Assembly (NCBI GenBank): GCA_964538625.1
Contig: CAZIGH010000022.1
Location: 1 to 64,000, forward strand
Reading direction: 5' to 3'
Length of the DNA: 64,000 nucleotides
DNA from: JAEUHM01 sp964538625
Lineage (GTDB): Bacteria; Verrucomicrobiota; Verrucomicrobiia; Verrucomicrobiales; Verrucomicrobiaceae
The notes beneath the pieces are model-generated. The model was not told the origin of the DNA. It saw only the letters and a list, made by a program, of their open reading frames with translations, and ran no database searches. Below, in pieces: positions 45,543 through 53,981 of the stretch. Each line of letters starts with the position of its first letter. The stretch's first letter is position 1. The translations under genes were made by a program, and so were the position numbers.

Positions 45543-46175
45543 ATGCCCAAAACTTCACTTTCCACCACTGAAGTCGTCGAGATGCTGAATCTCGTCGCGG
45601 ATCGCATTATCGAAAACGAGCCGATGTTGTCAGAGGCGGACCGTAATCTCGGCGACGGCGACCATGGACTGGGAATGAAGCGCGGCATGGAGGCGGTGAA
45701 GGAGAAGCTCGCGGGAGGAGCGGAGTCGATTGAGAAAGCCTTCAGCAACACCGGTATGGCGATGATGAGCAGCATGGGTGGTGCGAGCGGGGCCATCTTT
45801 GGCACGTTGTGGCGCTCGGGTGGCAAGGCGCTAGCTGGCAAGGAAACCTTCGACTCGCAGGCGCTGGCCGACCTGATAAAGGCCGGAGTGGAGGCCGTGA
45901 TGGCCCGCGGCGGAGCCAAGCCCGGTGACAAGACCATGATCGACGCCCTGCATCCAGCTGCGGAGAAAGCGGTGGAGGTCGCCGGAGCTTCGTTGCCGGA
46001 AGCCGTCACTGCGGTCGCAGCAGCCGCCGAGGCGGGAAAGGAAGCCAGCAAGACCATGATCGCCACCATGGGCCGTGCCAAAACGCTAGGAGAGCAGTCT
46101 CTAGGTCATCCGGATGCGGGTGCCTGTTCGGTGGTCGTCATCTTCGACGCGATGAGGGAATACATTTGCGGGTAG
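45543..46175 (+). CDS. dhaL: Dihydroxyacetone kinase subunit DhaL
   Basis: 210 residues from ATG 45543. DhaL is the helical ADP/ATP-binding subunit that hands phosphate to the ketose on DhaK. LSEADRNLGDGDHGLGM supplies the Asp triad that binds Mg-nucleotide. GDKTMIDALHPA and MGRAKTLGEQSLGHPDAGA form the rest of the nucleotide lid. It is co-oriented with dhaK and almost certainly one operon. No DhaM follows; the next gene is a gamma-glutamylcyclotransferase-like protein. Confidence 0.92.
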   Translation: MPKTSLSTTEVVEMLNLVADRIIENEPMLSEADRNLGDGDHGLGMKRGMEAVKEKLAGGAESIEKAFSNTGMAMMSSMGGASGAIFGTLWRSGGKALAGKETFDSQALADLIKAGVEAVMARGGAKPGDKTMIDALHPAAEKAVEVAGASLPEAVTAVAAAAEAGKEASKTMIATMGRAKTLGEQSLGHPDAGACSVVVIFDAMREYICG

Positions 46176-46244
46176 GTGGTTCGCGTTCGCTGGATAGCTT
46201 GGCCGAGATGGATTTGAGGCGGGAGTCGCCTTACTCTCCGCTTC

Positions 46245-46610
46245 GTGAAGACTCTTTTATTTGTTTATGGCACGTTGAAGAGAGGTGGGAGTAACCATCA
46301 CTTCTTGGATGGGCAGCGTTTTGTCGCTGATGCCAGGACGCTGCCGCTGTATGCGCTCTATGACCTCGGCGGATACCCGGGCATGGTGCGTACGGCGGAG
46401 CGTCCAGACAGGGTGGAGGGCGAAGTGTGGGAGGTGAATGAAACCGCACTCCAACGGCTGGACCAGCTGGAGGGGCTGGAGCAGGGTGAGTACTGCCGCG
46501 TTGCCATTCCTCTGGCACCTCCCCATGAAGACTGGGGTGTGCAGGGCTACGAGTATCTTCTCGATGTGACTGGTGCAACGCGCTTGGGCAGTGTCTGGTC
46601 TGAAGCATAA
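46245..46610 (+). CDS. Gamma-glutamylcyclotransferase family protein
   Basis: 121 residues from a GTG start (MKTLLFVYGTLKRGGSNHHF). The YGTL(K)RG signature and VEGEVWEV, which holds the usual catalytic Glu, identify the GGCT/AIG2-like fold. Members cyclise gamma-glutamyl amines or peptides to 5-oxoproline. The exact substrate is not deducible. A periplasmic gamma-glutamyltransferase is encoded at 31.8-33.5 kb, but no operon link exists. Confidence 0.85.
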   Translation: MKTLLFVYGTLKRGGSNHHFLDGQRFVADARTLPLYALYDLGGYPGMVRTAERPDRVEGEVWEVNETALQRLDQLEGLEQGEYCRVAIPLAPPHEDWGVQGYEYLLDVTGATRLGSVWSEA

Positions 46611-46638
46611 AAAAGACCGGGGCGCACCCGCGCCCCGG
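46608..46638 (-). terminator. Factor-independent terminator of the downstream amt gene
   Basis: CCGGGGCGC-ACCC-GCGCCCCGG (46617-46638) is a perfect 9-bp stem. On the minus strand it is followed by a T-run (TCTTTTTT, 46608-46616). It lies 30 bp beyond the stop of the amt gene at 46669. The convergent plus-strand gene ends at 46610, just inside it. Confidence 0.85.
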
Positions 46639-46668
46639 CCATACCACTAACCAGCACTGAAAATGGGT

Positions 46669-48156
46669 TTAATGCTCGTAGCCAGCCTCGCCGTGCTCTG
46701 CGAGGTCCAGACCGGCCCGTTCCGTTTCGGCATCGGGACGAAGCCCAACGACAGCCTTCACGATGAGCGTGATGACCACGGTGGCGGCTACACTCCAGAC
46801 GATGGTGAGGCCGACTGCCTTGATCTGCTCCATGAGCAGCCCGTCTTTGAGCCCGCCAACCACTGAGTTGGCCTCCTCGCTGGCGAAGACGCCGGTGAGG
46901 ATGGCGCCGAGGGTGCCCCCCACGCCGTGCACGCCAAAGGTATCCAGGGCGTCATCGTAGCCGAGCATCTTCTTCAGGTAGGCGACGGCGAAGAAGGGGA
47001 TGATGCCAGCCAGTATGCCCATGATGACGGCGGAAGTGGCGGTGACGAAGCCCGCCCCTGGAGTGATGACCACTAGACCTGCGACGATGCCGGAACAGAA
47101 GCCCAGCACGGAGGGCTTGCCGCGCAGAATCCACTCCAGCAAGGCCCAAACGAAGCCGGCAGTGGCGGCTGCGAGGGTGGTGGTCATGAAGGCGTTGGCA
47201 GCGATGCCGTCCGCCCCCAGAGCGGAACCGGCGTTGAACCCGTACCAGCCGACCCAGAGCATGCCTGTGCCCACGGCGCAGAGCACCATGCTATGGGGGG
47301 CCATGGGTTCCTTGCCGTAGCCTTTGCGCACGCCGAGCATGATGCAGAGGACCAGAGCGCTCCAGCCGGAGGTCATGTGCACCACGGTGCCGCCTGCGAA
47401 GTCGATGGCCTTGATGCCAGCCTCAGCGTTCAATGGTCCGCACATGAAGCCGGTGGCGCTCCACACCATGTGCGCGAAGGGGAAGTACACCGCGAACATC
47501 CAGATGCCGACAAACACGAGGACGGAGATGAACTTCATGCGCTCGGCGATGGCTCCCACGATGAGAGCTGGTGTGATGATGGCAAAGCTGAGCTGGAACA
47601 TGGCCCACATGGCATCACTGATCCAGTAGTAGCCTGCACCAGAGACGTAGGGAGACACGCCATCGAGAAACTTGTGGGTGAGGTCACCGATGAATGCATT
47701 TCCCCCTCCGAAGGAAAGGCTGTAACCGCAGGCCCACCAGAGGATGGTTACCAAGCCTGCGATGCCCATGCACTGGGCGAGTACGGAGAGAACGTTCTTC
47801 TTGCGCACAAGGCCGCCATAGAAGAGTGCCAAACCCGGCAGGGTCATAAAGATGACGAGCGCCGTGCTGACCATTTGCCAGGCATTGTGACCGGGGCCAG
47901 GGCCTGCGATGTTGGACTTCCATTCCGCTTTGCCATCGGTACCGGGCTGTCCGTTGGTCACATATTTTTCAAGGTCAGCGATTCGCTGTTCCAAAGTGGG
48001 GCCGGCCGGTTCTGCTGTAGCAGCTGCTGGTGCGGCATCCGCTGCTGCCGGAGCTGACTCTTGAGCGAGTAGGGTGGTAGTGAGGGCCCCGGAGGCGAGG
48101 GCTAAGAGTGCAGCGCCGAGTGCGCTGCGCAGTTTGGCTGAGAGTTGGTTGGTCAT
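46669..48156 (-). CDS. amt: Ammonium transporter (second of tandem pair)
   Basis: 495 residues from ATG 48156; the much longer frame upstream has no transporter sequence. A signal-like start (MTNQLSAKLRSALGAALLAL) and an Ala-rich region with a short coil (TLEQRIADLEKYV) precede the Amt fold. DFAGGTVVHMTSGWSAL holds the first pore His and FGVHGVGGTLGAI the second. YGGLVRKKNVLS and the 11-helix pattern are normal. Amt conducts ammonium into the cell. The tail ends in GLDLAEHGEAGYEH, shared in form with the upstream paralogue. A sigma-54 promoter candidate lies about 40 bp before the start. No glnK adjoins it. Confidence 0.93.
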   Translation of the reverse strand: MTNQLSAKLRSALGAALLALASGALTTTLLAQESAPAAADAAPAAATAEPAGPTLEQRIADLEKYVTNGQPGTDGKAEWKSNIAGPGPGHNAWQMVSTALVIFMTLPGLALFYGGLVRKKNVLSVLAQCMGIAGLVTILWWACGYSLSFGGGNAFIGDLTHKFLDGVSPYVSGAGYYWISDAMWAMFQLSFAIITPALIVGAIAERMKFISVLVFVGIWMFAVYFPFAHMVWSATGFMCGPLNAEAGIKAIDFAGGTVVHMTSGWSALVLCIMLGVRKGYGKEPMAPHSMVLCAVGTGMLWVGWYGFNAGSALGADGIAANAFMTTTLAAATAGFVWALLEWILRGKPSVLGFCSGIVAGLVVITPGAGFVTATSAVIMGILAGIIPFFAVAYLKKMLGYDDALDTFGVHGVGGTLGAILTGVFASEEANSVVGGLKDGLLMEQIKAVGLTIVWSVAATVVITLIVKAVVGLRPDAETERAGLDLAEHGEAGYEH

Positions 48157-48197
48157 CTGAGGAATGTCGCGATGGTTGGCTCGCGGATTGCTGCATA

Positions 48198-48213
48198 GCG
48201 GGACCCGTGCCAG
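48198..48213 (-). promoter_or_regulatory. Candidate sigma-54 (-24/-12) promoter of amt 46669-48156
   Basis: On the minus strand the sequence reads CTGGCACGGGTCCCGC. It has the -24 TGGCACG block and the invariant GG-N10-GC spacing; the -12 element is CCGC, not TTGC. The GC lies about 42 nt before the amt ATG, which leaves a short leader. It sits just downstream of the terminator of the other amt gene. Activator sites were not identified. Confidence 0.55.
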
Positions 48214-48218
48214 GTTTG

Positions 48219-48254
48219 AAAAAAAATCCCCGACACCTTGGGGTGCCGGGGATT
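48219..48254 (-). terminator. Factor-independent terminator between the two amt genes
   Basis: AATCCCCG/CGGGGATT with an inner CACC/GGTG stem around TTGG (48225-48254). On the minus strand an uninterrupted T-run (48219-48226) follows. It lies 37 bp beyond the stop of the amt gene at 48291-49712, so the two transporters are probably separate transcripts. Confidence 0.85.
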
Positions 48255-48290
48255 GATTGGATTCAGAGATCGTTTCCCGAAATGACTGGA

Positions 48291-49712
48291 TTAGTGCGTG
48301 GCTTGGAAGCTCGGATAGGCCACGTTGCCATGCTCGCCGATGTCCAAACCTTCGCTCTCCTCTTCGGCGCTGACACGCAGTCCCATGATCACTTTGATGA
48401 TCAAGAAGAGAACGAACGCGAAGACAAAGGTGAAGACGCCATAGGCCACAATGCCGGTCACTTGACTGATGAGCTGAGCGGTTCCGGCCTTGGCTCCGAA
48501 CAGGCCCACTGCGAGCGTGCCCCAGATGCCGCAAACGAGGTGAACGGAAATGGCACCTACGGGGTCATCCAGTTTCAGCTTGTCGAGGAAGAGCACGGAG
48601 ACGACGACGAGCACGCCCGCGATGAGGCCGATGATGATGGAACTCATGGGGCCCATTTGGTCCGCTCCGGCGGTGATGCCTACGAGACCTGCGAGGATGC
48701 CGTTGAGAGCCATGGAGAGGTCTGGCTTTTTGAGGAAGACCACTGAGGCTATGGCTGCTGCCACGCCGCCGGCGGCTGCGGCGAGGGAGGTGGTGACGAG
48801 GGTCAGCGAGACGAGCGCGGGATCAGCCGACAGCACGGAGCCGCCGTTGAAGCCGAACCAGCCGAGCCAGAGAAGGAAGACGCCGATGGTCGCCAGCGGC
48901 ATGGAGTGACCGAGGATGGGCTTGGCCTTGCCACCCACATATTTGCCAAGACGGGGCCCGAGAAGGATGACGCCAGCGAGGGCGCCCCACCCACCGACGG
49001 AGTGAACGAGAGTGGAACCGGCGAAGTCATAAAACGGCGTTTCAAGGCGGTTGAGCCAGCCGTTGCCCCACTTCCAGCTACCTGCGATGGGGTAGCAGAT
49101 CGCGACGAAGATGGTAGAGAAGAGGAGGAAGCTGGTCAGCTTCACGCGTTCGGCCACTGCACCGGAGACGATGGTGGCGGCGGTGGCGGCGAACATGGCC
49201 TGGAAGAGGAAGTCCGTCCAGTAGGTGTAGCCAACGTTGTAGGCGGAGGTCACTCCGGCTTCATCCGTGGTGATGCCAAAACCGGCAAACTTAAACCAGA
49301 ACTGGGAGTCTCCATCAGCAAAACCGGGATACATCAAATTGAAGCCGCAGAGGCAGTAGGTGAGCAGGCCTATGCATGGGATGAGCGTGTTCTTGAAGAG
49401 AATGTTCACCGTGTTTTTGGCTTGGGTGAGACCAGATTCCACACAGGCAAAACCCAAGTGCATGATGAAGACCAGCGCTGCGGCTATCATCATCCACAGG
49501 TTGTTCGTCGTGAAGGTTTCCGCAGACACGGCCGGGGCTTCGGCTGGTGCGGGTTCCGCAGGAGCGGCATCAGGCGGAGAGGCAGCGGGAGCAGCGGCTG
49601 GGGCGGGAGCTGCCGGCTCCTCTGTCTGGGCGGAGAGCGGCCCTGTGGCCAGCCCCAGTACGAAGGCTGCGAGCGTCATCGCGCGCAGACACCAAGGACG
49701 AGTCTTAATCAT
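48291..49712 (-). CDS. amt: Ammonium transporter (first of tandem pair)
   Basis: 473 residues from ATG 49712. The signal peptide (MIKTRPWCLRAMTLAAFVLG, cleaved near PLSAQ) is followed by about 40 Ala/Pro/Glu residues, then an 11-helix Amt domain. DFAGSTLVHSVGGWGAL and ISVHLVCGIWGTLAVG hold the twin pore histidines; FACVESGLTQAKN is the start of the channel. It is clearly diverged from the second copy, so an old paralogue and not a recent duplication. A sigma-54 promoter candidate lies about 75 bp upstream. No PII gene adjoins. Confidence 0.93.
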   Translation of the reverse strand: MIKTRPWCLRAMTLAAFVLGLATGPLSAQTEEPAAPAPAAAPAASPPDAAPAEPAPAEAPAVSAETFTTNNLWMMIAAALVFIMHLGFACVESGLTQAKNTVNILFKNTLIPCIGLLTYCLCGFNLMYPGFADGDSQFWFKFAGFGITTDEAGVTSAYNVGYTYWTDFLFQAMFAATAATIVSGAVAERVKLTSFLLFSTIFVAICYPIAGSWKWGNGWLNRLETPFYDFAGSTLVHSVGGWGALAGVILLGPRLGKYVGGKAKPILGHSMPLATIGVFLLWLGWFGFNGGSVLSADPALVSLTLVTTSLAAAAGGVAAAIASVVFLKKPDLSMALNGILAGLVGITAGADQMGPMSSIIIGLIAGVLVVVSVLFLDKLKLDDPVGAISVHLVCGIWGTLAVGLFGAKAGTAQLISQVTGIVAYGVFTFVFAFVLFLIIKVIMGLRVSAEEESEGLDIGEHGNVAYPSFQATH

Positions 49713-49784
49713 GTGTTCTTATATTGGGTGGATGGTTGATTGACCATGCCTTGCGGCCGCAAAAGCATTTCGCCTGTGCACTAA

Positions 49785-49800
49785 GCAGTCGTTGTGCCAA
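49785..49800 (-). promoter_or_regulatory. Candidate sigma-54 (-24/-12) promoter of amt 48291-49712
   Basis: On the minus strand TTGGCACAACGACTGC gives the full TTGGCAC -24 block and CTGC at -12 with the invariant GG-N10-GC spacing. It lies about 75 nt before the amt ATG. Apart from this, the 279-bp gap between the divergent amt and oxidoreductase genes shows no clear element. Confidence 0.6.
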
Positions 49801-49991
49801 CTTTTTGAAGGCCGTCCAGAATCAAGCATTTCCGGGTGGTGTGGCTTGATGGCCAGGAGTCAAAGTGGTGTCCGACACACGTCCTTTTGGGGTGAGCAGA
49901 CTCACGAACTTACCGGCCAGTGTAAAGTAGGAAGCATTCCATTGTCCGTTGACAGAATGACGCTTGTCCGCTCGACTTTACTCTCCTGACC

Positions 49992-51029
49992 ATGAAGAAA
50001 TACAACGTTGGAATGATAGGCTACGGCTGGGCCGCAGGTGCTCACATTGACGCAATCAATGCAACCACGAGCGGGCAAGTGACGGCAGTGTACTCCTCTC
50101 GCCCGCTGGATGAGGGTGAGCTCAGCGCGAAGCATGGCCGCCCTATGAAGGCATACAGTAAGCTGGAGGACATGCTGGCAGACCCAGAGATCCATGCGGT
50201 GGACATTTCTTCCTATCCCAGCCAGCACAAGGAGCAGGCCGTGGCTGCGGCGAAGGCCGGGAAGCACCTTATCCTGGAGAAGCCCATGGCTATGACCCTG
50301 GAGGACTGCCGTGAGATCGTGAAGGCGGCCAATGAGGCGAAGGTGAAGGGCTGTGTGTGCTTTGAATGCCGCTTCTCCGGGCAGTTTACTTCCACGAAGG
50401 CGCTGGTGGACGAGGGACTGCTGGGTGATCTGCACTACGGAGAGATCGATTACTATCACGGCATTGGTCCGTGGTATGGGCAGTTCCGCTGGAACATCTT
50501 CAAAAAGGATGGGGGCTCTGCGCTCCTTACCGCTGGCTGTCATGCTTTGGATGCGCTTTTGATGTTTATGGGGAACGACGTGGAGGCGGTGAGCAGCTTG
50601 AGCACCAAGTCCCGGAGCGAGATATTCGCGCCGTACGAATATGATACCAGCAGTGTGACGATCCTTCATTTCAAGGGGGGGCGGGTCGGTAAATGCGCCG
50701 CCATTGTGGACTGCCTGCAGCCGTACTACTTCCACACTCACCTGGTAGGCAGCCATGGCAGCTTGCTGGACAACAAGTTCCACTCAGCGAAGCTGCACAC
50801 TGACAAACACGGTTGGAGCAATCTGAACATGAAGATGCTCGACAGTGGTGATGTGAGCGACCACCCGTATCAAACGCAGTTCCAGGCCTTCTTTGATGCG
50901 CTGGATGAAGGCAAAGACATGCCGCTCACGAGCCTTGCGGAAAGCTTGAAGTCCTTCGAGGTGCTCTTTGCCGCAGACAAGAGCGCGGCGGAGGGCGGCC
51001 GTCTGGTGAAGATGAGCGAGTTGGCTTGA
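49992..51029 (+). CDS. Gfo/Idh/MocA family oxidoreductase
   Basis: 345 residues, no signal peptide. MKKYNVGMIGYGWAAGAHID is the Rossmann dinucleotide site. HLILEKPMAMTLEDC carries the EKP lysine. The C-terminal domain has GGSALLTAGCHALDALLMFMG with a His in the expected catalytic region. It probably oxidises a sugar or polyol with NAD(P). Substrate unknown. It is divergent from the amt genes and unlikely to be linked to them in function. Confidence 0.88.
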   Translation: MKKYNVGMIGYGWAAGAHIDAINATTSGQVTAVYSSRPLDEGELSAKHGRPMKAYSKLEDMLADPEIHAVDISSYPSQHKEQAVAAAKAGKHLILEKPMAMTLEDCREIVKAANEAKVKGCVCFECRFSGQFTSTKALVDEGLLGDLHYGEIDYYHGIGPWYGQFRWNIFKKDGGSALLTAGCHALDALLMFMGNDVEAVSSLSTKSRSEIFAPYEYDTSSVTILHFKGGRVGKCAAIVDCLQPYYFHTHLVGSHGSLLDNKFHSAKLHTDKHGWSNLNMKMLDSGDVSDHPYQTQFQAFFDALDEGKDMPLTSLAESLKSFEVLFAADKSAAEGGRLVKMSELA

Positions 51030-51085
51030 GTGTCATTGAGTTGTCGCTTGGCTACTGGCTGAAGCCGTCCTAGGGTGCGTCGGAA

Positions 51086-52408
51086 ATGCGTTGGGAGGAC
51101 AGGCTGGCGGTATTGAGGTGGCGTTCCGTTGAAGAAGCGGACGCCACTGGGGCCGTGTTTTCGGGTGAGCTGCGCAAGGCGGCCACCCTGGCGGCACTGG
51201 GTGACCAGGATTTCTTGGTGGCGCGGGCTAGGCATCTGGATGAGACCTCGCCGCCCGGTGTGCTAGCCATGGCGGAGACGCTGCGCACGCCGGTGCTTCC
51301 TTCTTGGCCGAGGTGGCTTCTTTTCAGCGGTGCTGCCGTTTTGGGTTATGCGCTCACGGAGCTGGGAGAACGAGGACAGATCAATCTGTTGGCCCTTCCT
51401 CTGGTGGTGATCCTGCTTTGGAACGTGCTGGTCTTTGCCACTTCCATGCTGGGCATCATAGGGCCGCAGCAGCCTCCTGCCTGGTTGCTGGCGTGGTTTC
51501 GGCGGAAGGATCGCGGCGCATTGAGAGTCTTCCAGGAGCGTGCGCTGCCGTTCAGTGCATTAAGCGCTTCCATCTCGGTGAAACAGTGGCTGCACCTTGG
51601 GGCGCTGTTTCTGGCTCTGGGCAGCATTGCGGGGCTGTATGCGAAGGGATGGTCCACGGAGTACCGCGCGGTATGGGAGAGCACGCTATTGGATGAGGAG
51701 GGGGCGCGGCGCTTTTTTGCTCTGCTGTTCGCTCCTGCAGCGAAAGTCTTCGGCCTGGGGATTCCCTTGGATGAACTGGCTGAGATGCGGGCTGGAGCAG
51801 GCAGGCCGGATGTGGTGGGCGCTTCGGCACTACCGTGGATTCATCTTTACGCAGGCACGCTGGTGCTCGTGGCTGTGCTTCCTCGTTTGGTGCTGGCCGG
51901 GCTGACGTGGGTGAGAGGGCGCCTGGCTCTGGATGCGATGTGGCGCCGCATGGGATGGGTGGACTACGAGGAGAGACTTCGGCGAGCAGTGAGTGGAGCC
52001 GGGGAGCATGTCTGGATGCTGCTGCATGGCTGGCGGCCACAGGATGAGCAGCGGGATCGCTGGAGTGAGGCGGTGGAACAGCATCTCGGCGGGCAGGTCC
52101 AGATAGAGCACCTGCATGTGCCGGCGGGTGAGGAGGACGAGTTCGTTGGCTCGTGGTCGCCCCGTGAAGGTGCGGTGGTGCTGGTTTTCAATGCCTCTTC
52201 CACGCCTGAGGTGGAGGTGCAGGCGAGACTGGCGGAAGAGATTCGCCAGCGCTCGGATGGGGCGAGGGTGGTGGCGCTGGTCGATGCGCTGCCGCTGCGC
52301 CAGCGCCGTGCGGAACTGGGAGTCGCGTCCCGGCTTGATCTGTGGCGTCAGGTCATGACGGGCCGGGTAGATGAACTGTGGATCACGGGTGAAGAACATG
52401 CCGTCTGA
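51086..52408 (+). CDS. DUF2868 membrane protein
   Basis: 440 residues. Several hydrophobic segments (about 75-90, 100-125, 170-190, 245-275) suggest a multi-pass inner-membrane protein with a C-terminal soluble part (VLVFNASSTPEVEVQ...VVALVDALPL). Overall it matches the DUF2868 family, which is found next to DUF3482 GTPases in Proteobacteria. The function is not known. Its last 11 nt overlap the start of the following GTPase gene, so the two are translationally coupled. Confidence 0.8.
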   Translation: MRWEDRLAVLRWRSVEEADATGAVFSGELRKAATLAALGDQDFLVARARHLDETSPPGVLAMAETLRTPVLPSWPRWLLFSGAAVLGYALTELGERGQINLLALPLVVILLWNVLVFATSMLGIIGPQQPPAWLLAWFRRKDRGALRVFQERALPFSALSASISVKQWLHLGALFLALGSIAGLYAKGWSTEYRAVWESTLLDEEGARRFFALLFAPAAKVFGLGIPLDELAEMRAGAGRPDVVGASALPWIHLYAGTLVLVAVLPRLVLAGLTWVRGRLALDAMWRRMGWVDYEERLRRAVSGAGEHVWMLLHGWRPQDEQRDRWSEAVEQHLGGQVQIEHLHVPAGEEDEFVGSWSPREGAVVLVFNASSTPEVEVQARLAEEIRQRSDGARVVALVDALPLRQRRAELGVASRLDLWRQVMTGRVDELWITGEEHAV

Positions 52409-53831
52409 GAACGCCATCACCCTAAGCCTCGTCTCTCACACGAATGCGGGCAAAACCACGCTTACACGCACGCTGTTGCGCCGTGATGTGGGGGAAGTGC
52501 GGGACGCTCCGCATGTAACGCTTTTCAATCAGGAGCATGTGCTGGTGGAGACCGAAGAAGCCAAGCTTGTGCTCTGGGATACGCCCGGTTTCGGGGACTC
52601 TGCCCGTTTGCTCAAACGTCTGCGACGGGAAGGTAACGCGGTGCTCTGGTTTCTCTCCCAAACGTGGGATCGCATGACGGATCGTCCGCTCTGGTGCAGT
52701 CAGCAGGCGCTGAAGAATGTGCGCGAGGACGCGGATGTGGTTTTGTATCTTGTGAATGCGTCGGAACCTCCCGGTGCTGCGGCATACTTGGCTGCGGAGA
52801 TGGAAATCATCAGTTGGGTAAAGAAGCCGGTGCTGGCTCTGCTCAACCAGACGGGTGAACCTCGCCCGCTGGCCGAAGAACTGCGTGAGATCGAAGGATG
52901 GCGGGAAGAACTGAAGCGCTGGGACTGCGTGCGCGGGGTGCTGACGCTGGATGCCTTTACTCAGTGCTGGGTGCAGGAGGATCGCCTGCTGGCGGCCCTT
53001 GATGGCGTGCTGTCGGAGGCGAAGCGCGGGTCATTTCGAGCGGTACGTGCCGCCTGGACGAAGCGGCATGAGGAAGTGTTTAGTCAGTCCATGAGGGAGT
53101 TGGCCACCATGCTTGCCGCTTCTGTGACAGACGGGGTGGAAGTTCGCCCTGAGACACTGTTGGAGCGCGTAGGCATAGGACGTGGGGGATTGACGCGGGA
53201 GTTTGGGATGGCCCGGCAGCAGATGGCGGCACAGCTGGCTGCTCGCATGGAAGCTACGACCAACCGTCTCATTGCACTTCATCAGCTCAGCGGCAGTGCA
53301 GGACGCCAGGTGGTGAATGTCTCCCGGGAGCATTTCCAAACTCCAGCACAAGTTCATGAGAGCATCTGGACTGCCATCGGCGGGGCTGCTACTGGTGCGG
53401 CGGCGGGTTTGCTGGCAGACCTCAAGGCGGGCGGATTCACTTTCGGAGGAGGGGCGCTGCTTGGGACGCTTGGCGGTGGGTTGGGAGCTTATGCCCTGGC
53501 CAAAGCCACGAATTTGGTGCGCGGTGGCGACTCTCGCGTGCACTGGTCTCGCGGACACTTCGTGGAGCAAGTTCACCTAGCCATGCTCTGCTACTTGGCG
53601 GTGGCCCACTTTGGACGCGGGCGTGGTGAGTGGGAGGCGAGTGCGAAGATGCCGCAGGTATGGGAGGACGCGGTGAAGGCAGTGGTGGAGGAACAACGCG
53701 CTGCCTGGGAGTACACTTGGAAACTGGCCGTGGAACGAGACAGTCCACTTAGCGAGGTGCAGGCTCGACTTGAGCCGCTGGTTGTGGAGCTGGGGCAGCG
53801 GGTGCTGCGTCGTTTATATCCACAGGCATGA
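52398..53831 (+). CDS. DUF3482-family GTPase
   Basis: 477 residues from ATG 52398; a start at 52371 would add residues ahead of the GTPase fold. TLSLVSHTNAGKTTLTRTL is the P-loop (G1), LWDTPGFGDS is G3, and ALLNQTGEP sits where the NKxD (G4) motif belongs, in altered form. The second half has a Gly/Ala-rich hydrophobic hairpin (AAGLLADLKAGGFTFGGGAL, then GTLGGGLGAYAL) that could insert in membranes. It is presumed to work with the overlapping DUF2868 protein in the envelope. Role unknown. Confidence 0.83.
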   Translation: MPSENAITLSLVSHTNAGKTTLTRTLLRRDVGEVRDAPHVTLFNQEHVLVETEEAKLVLWDTPGFGDSARLLKRLRREGNAVLWFLSQTWDRMTDRPLWCSQQALKNVREDADVVLYLVNASEPPGAAAYLAAEMEIISWVKKPVLALLNQTGEPRPLAEELREIEGWREELKRWDCVRGVLTLDAFTQCWVQEDRLLAALDGVLSEAKRGSFRAVRAAWTKRHEEVFSQSMRELATMLAASVTDGVEVRPETLLERVGIGRGGLTREFGMARQQMAAQLAARMEATTNRLIALHQLSGSAGRQVVNVSREHFQTPAQVHESIWTAIGGAATGAAAGLLADLKAGGFTFGGGALLGTLGGGLGAYALAKATNLVRGGDSRVHWSRGHFVEQVHLAMLCYLAVAHFGRGRGEWEASAKMPQVWEDAVKAVVEEQRAAWEYTWKLAVERDSPLSEVQARLEPLVVELGQRVLRRLYPQA

Positions 53832-53849
53832 AGGGGCTCCCTTCGGAGT

Positions 53850-53878
53850 AGTGAGCATGTCTGCAACCACTGCTCACT
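53850..53878. repeat. 8-bp inverted repeat after the GTPase gene
   Basis: AGTGAGCA (53850-53857) and TGCTCACT (53871-53878) are perfectly complementary around a 13-nt loop. There is no T-run, so a factor-independent terminator is not supported. It could be a processing or protein-binding site between the GTPase and DUF1501 genes. The rest of this 150-bp gap shows nothing further. Confidence 0.4.
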
Positions 53879-53981
53879 GACATTGGGAAAGGGAGGTGCG
53901 AGAAAACTCAGAGATTCCGACAGCGGGGGGCGAAACCTTGCACGGGTTCCGGGGTTGCAGTCTCCAGCTTACCTTCCCCCC

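Noticed and set aside
46669..48534. 621-residue amt with a long N-terminal extension
   Set aside because: The extra 126 codons translate the promoter, terminator and end of the neighbouring amt gene in another frame. A signal-type start at 48156 is much better.
53850..53878. Factor-independent terminator after the GTPase gene
   Set aside because: The stem is good but there is no T-run on either strand, so it is kept only as an inverted repeat.
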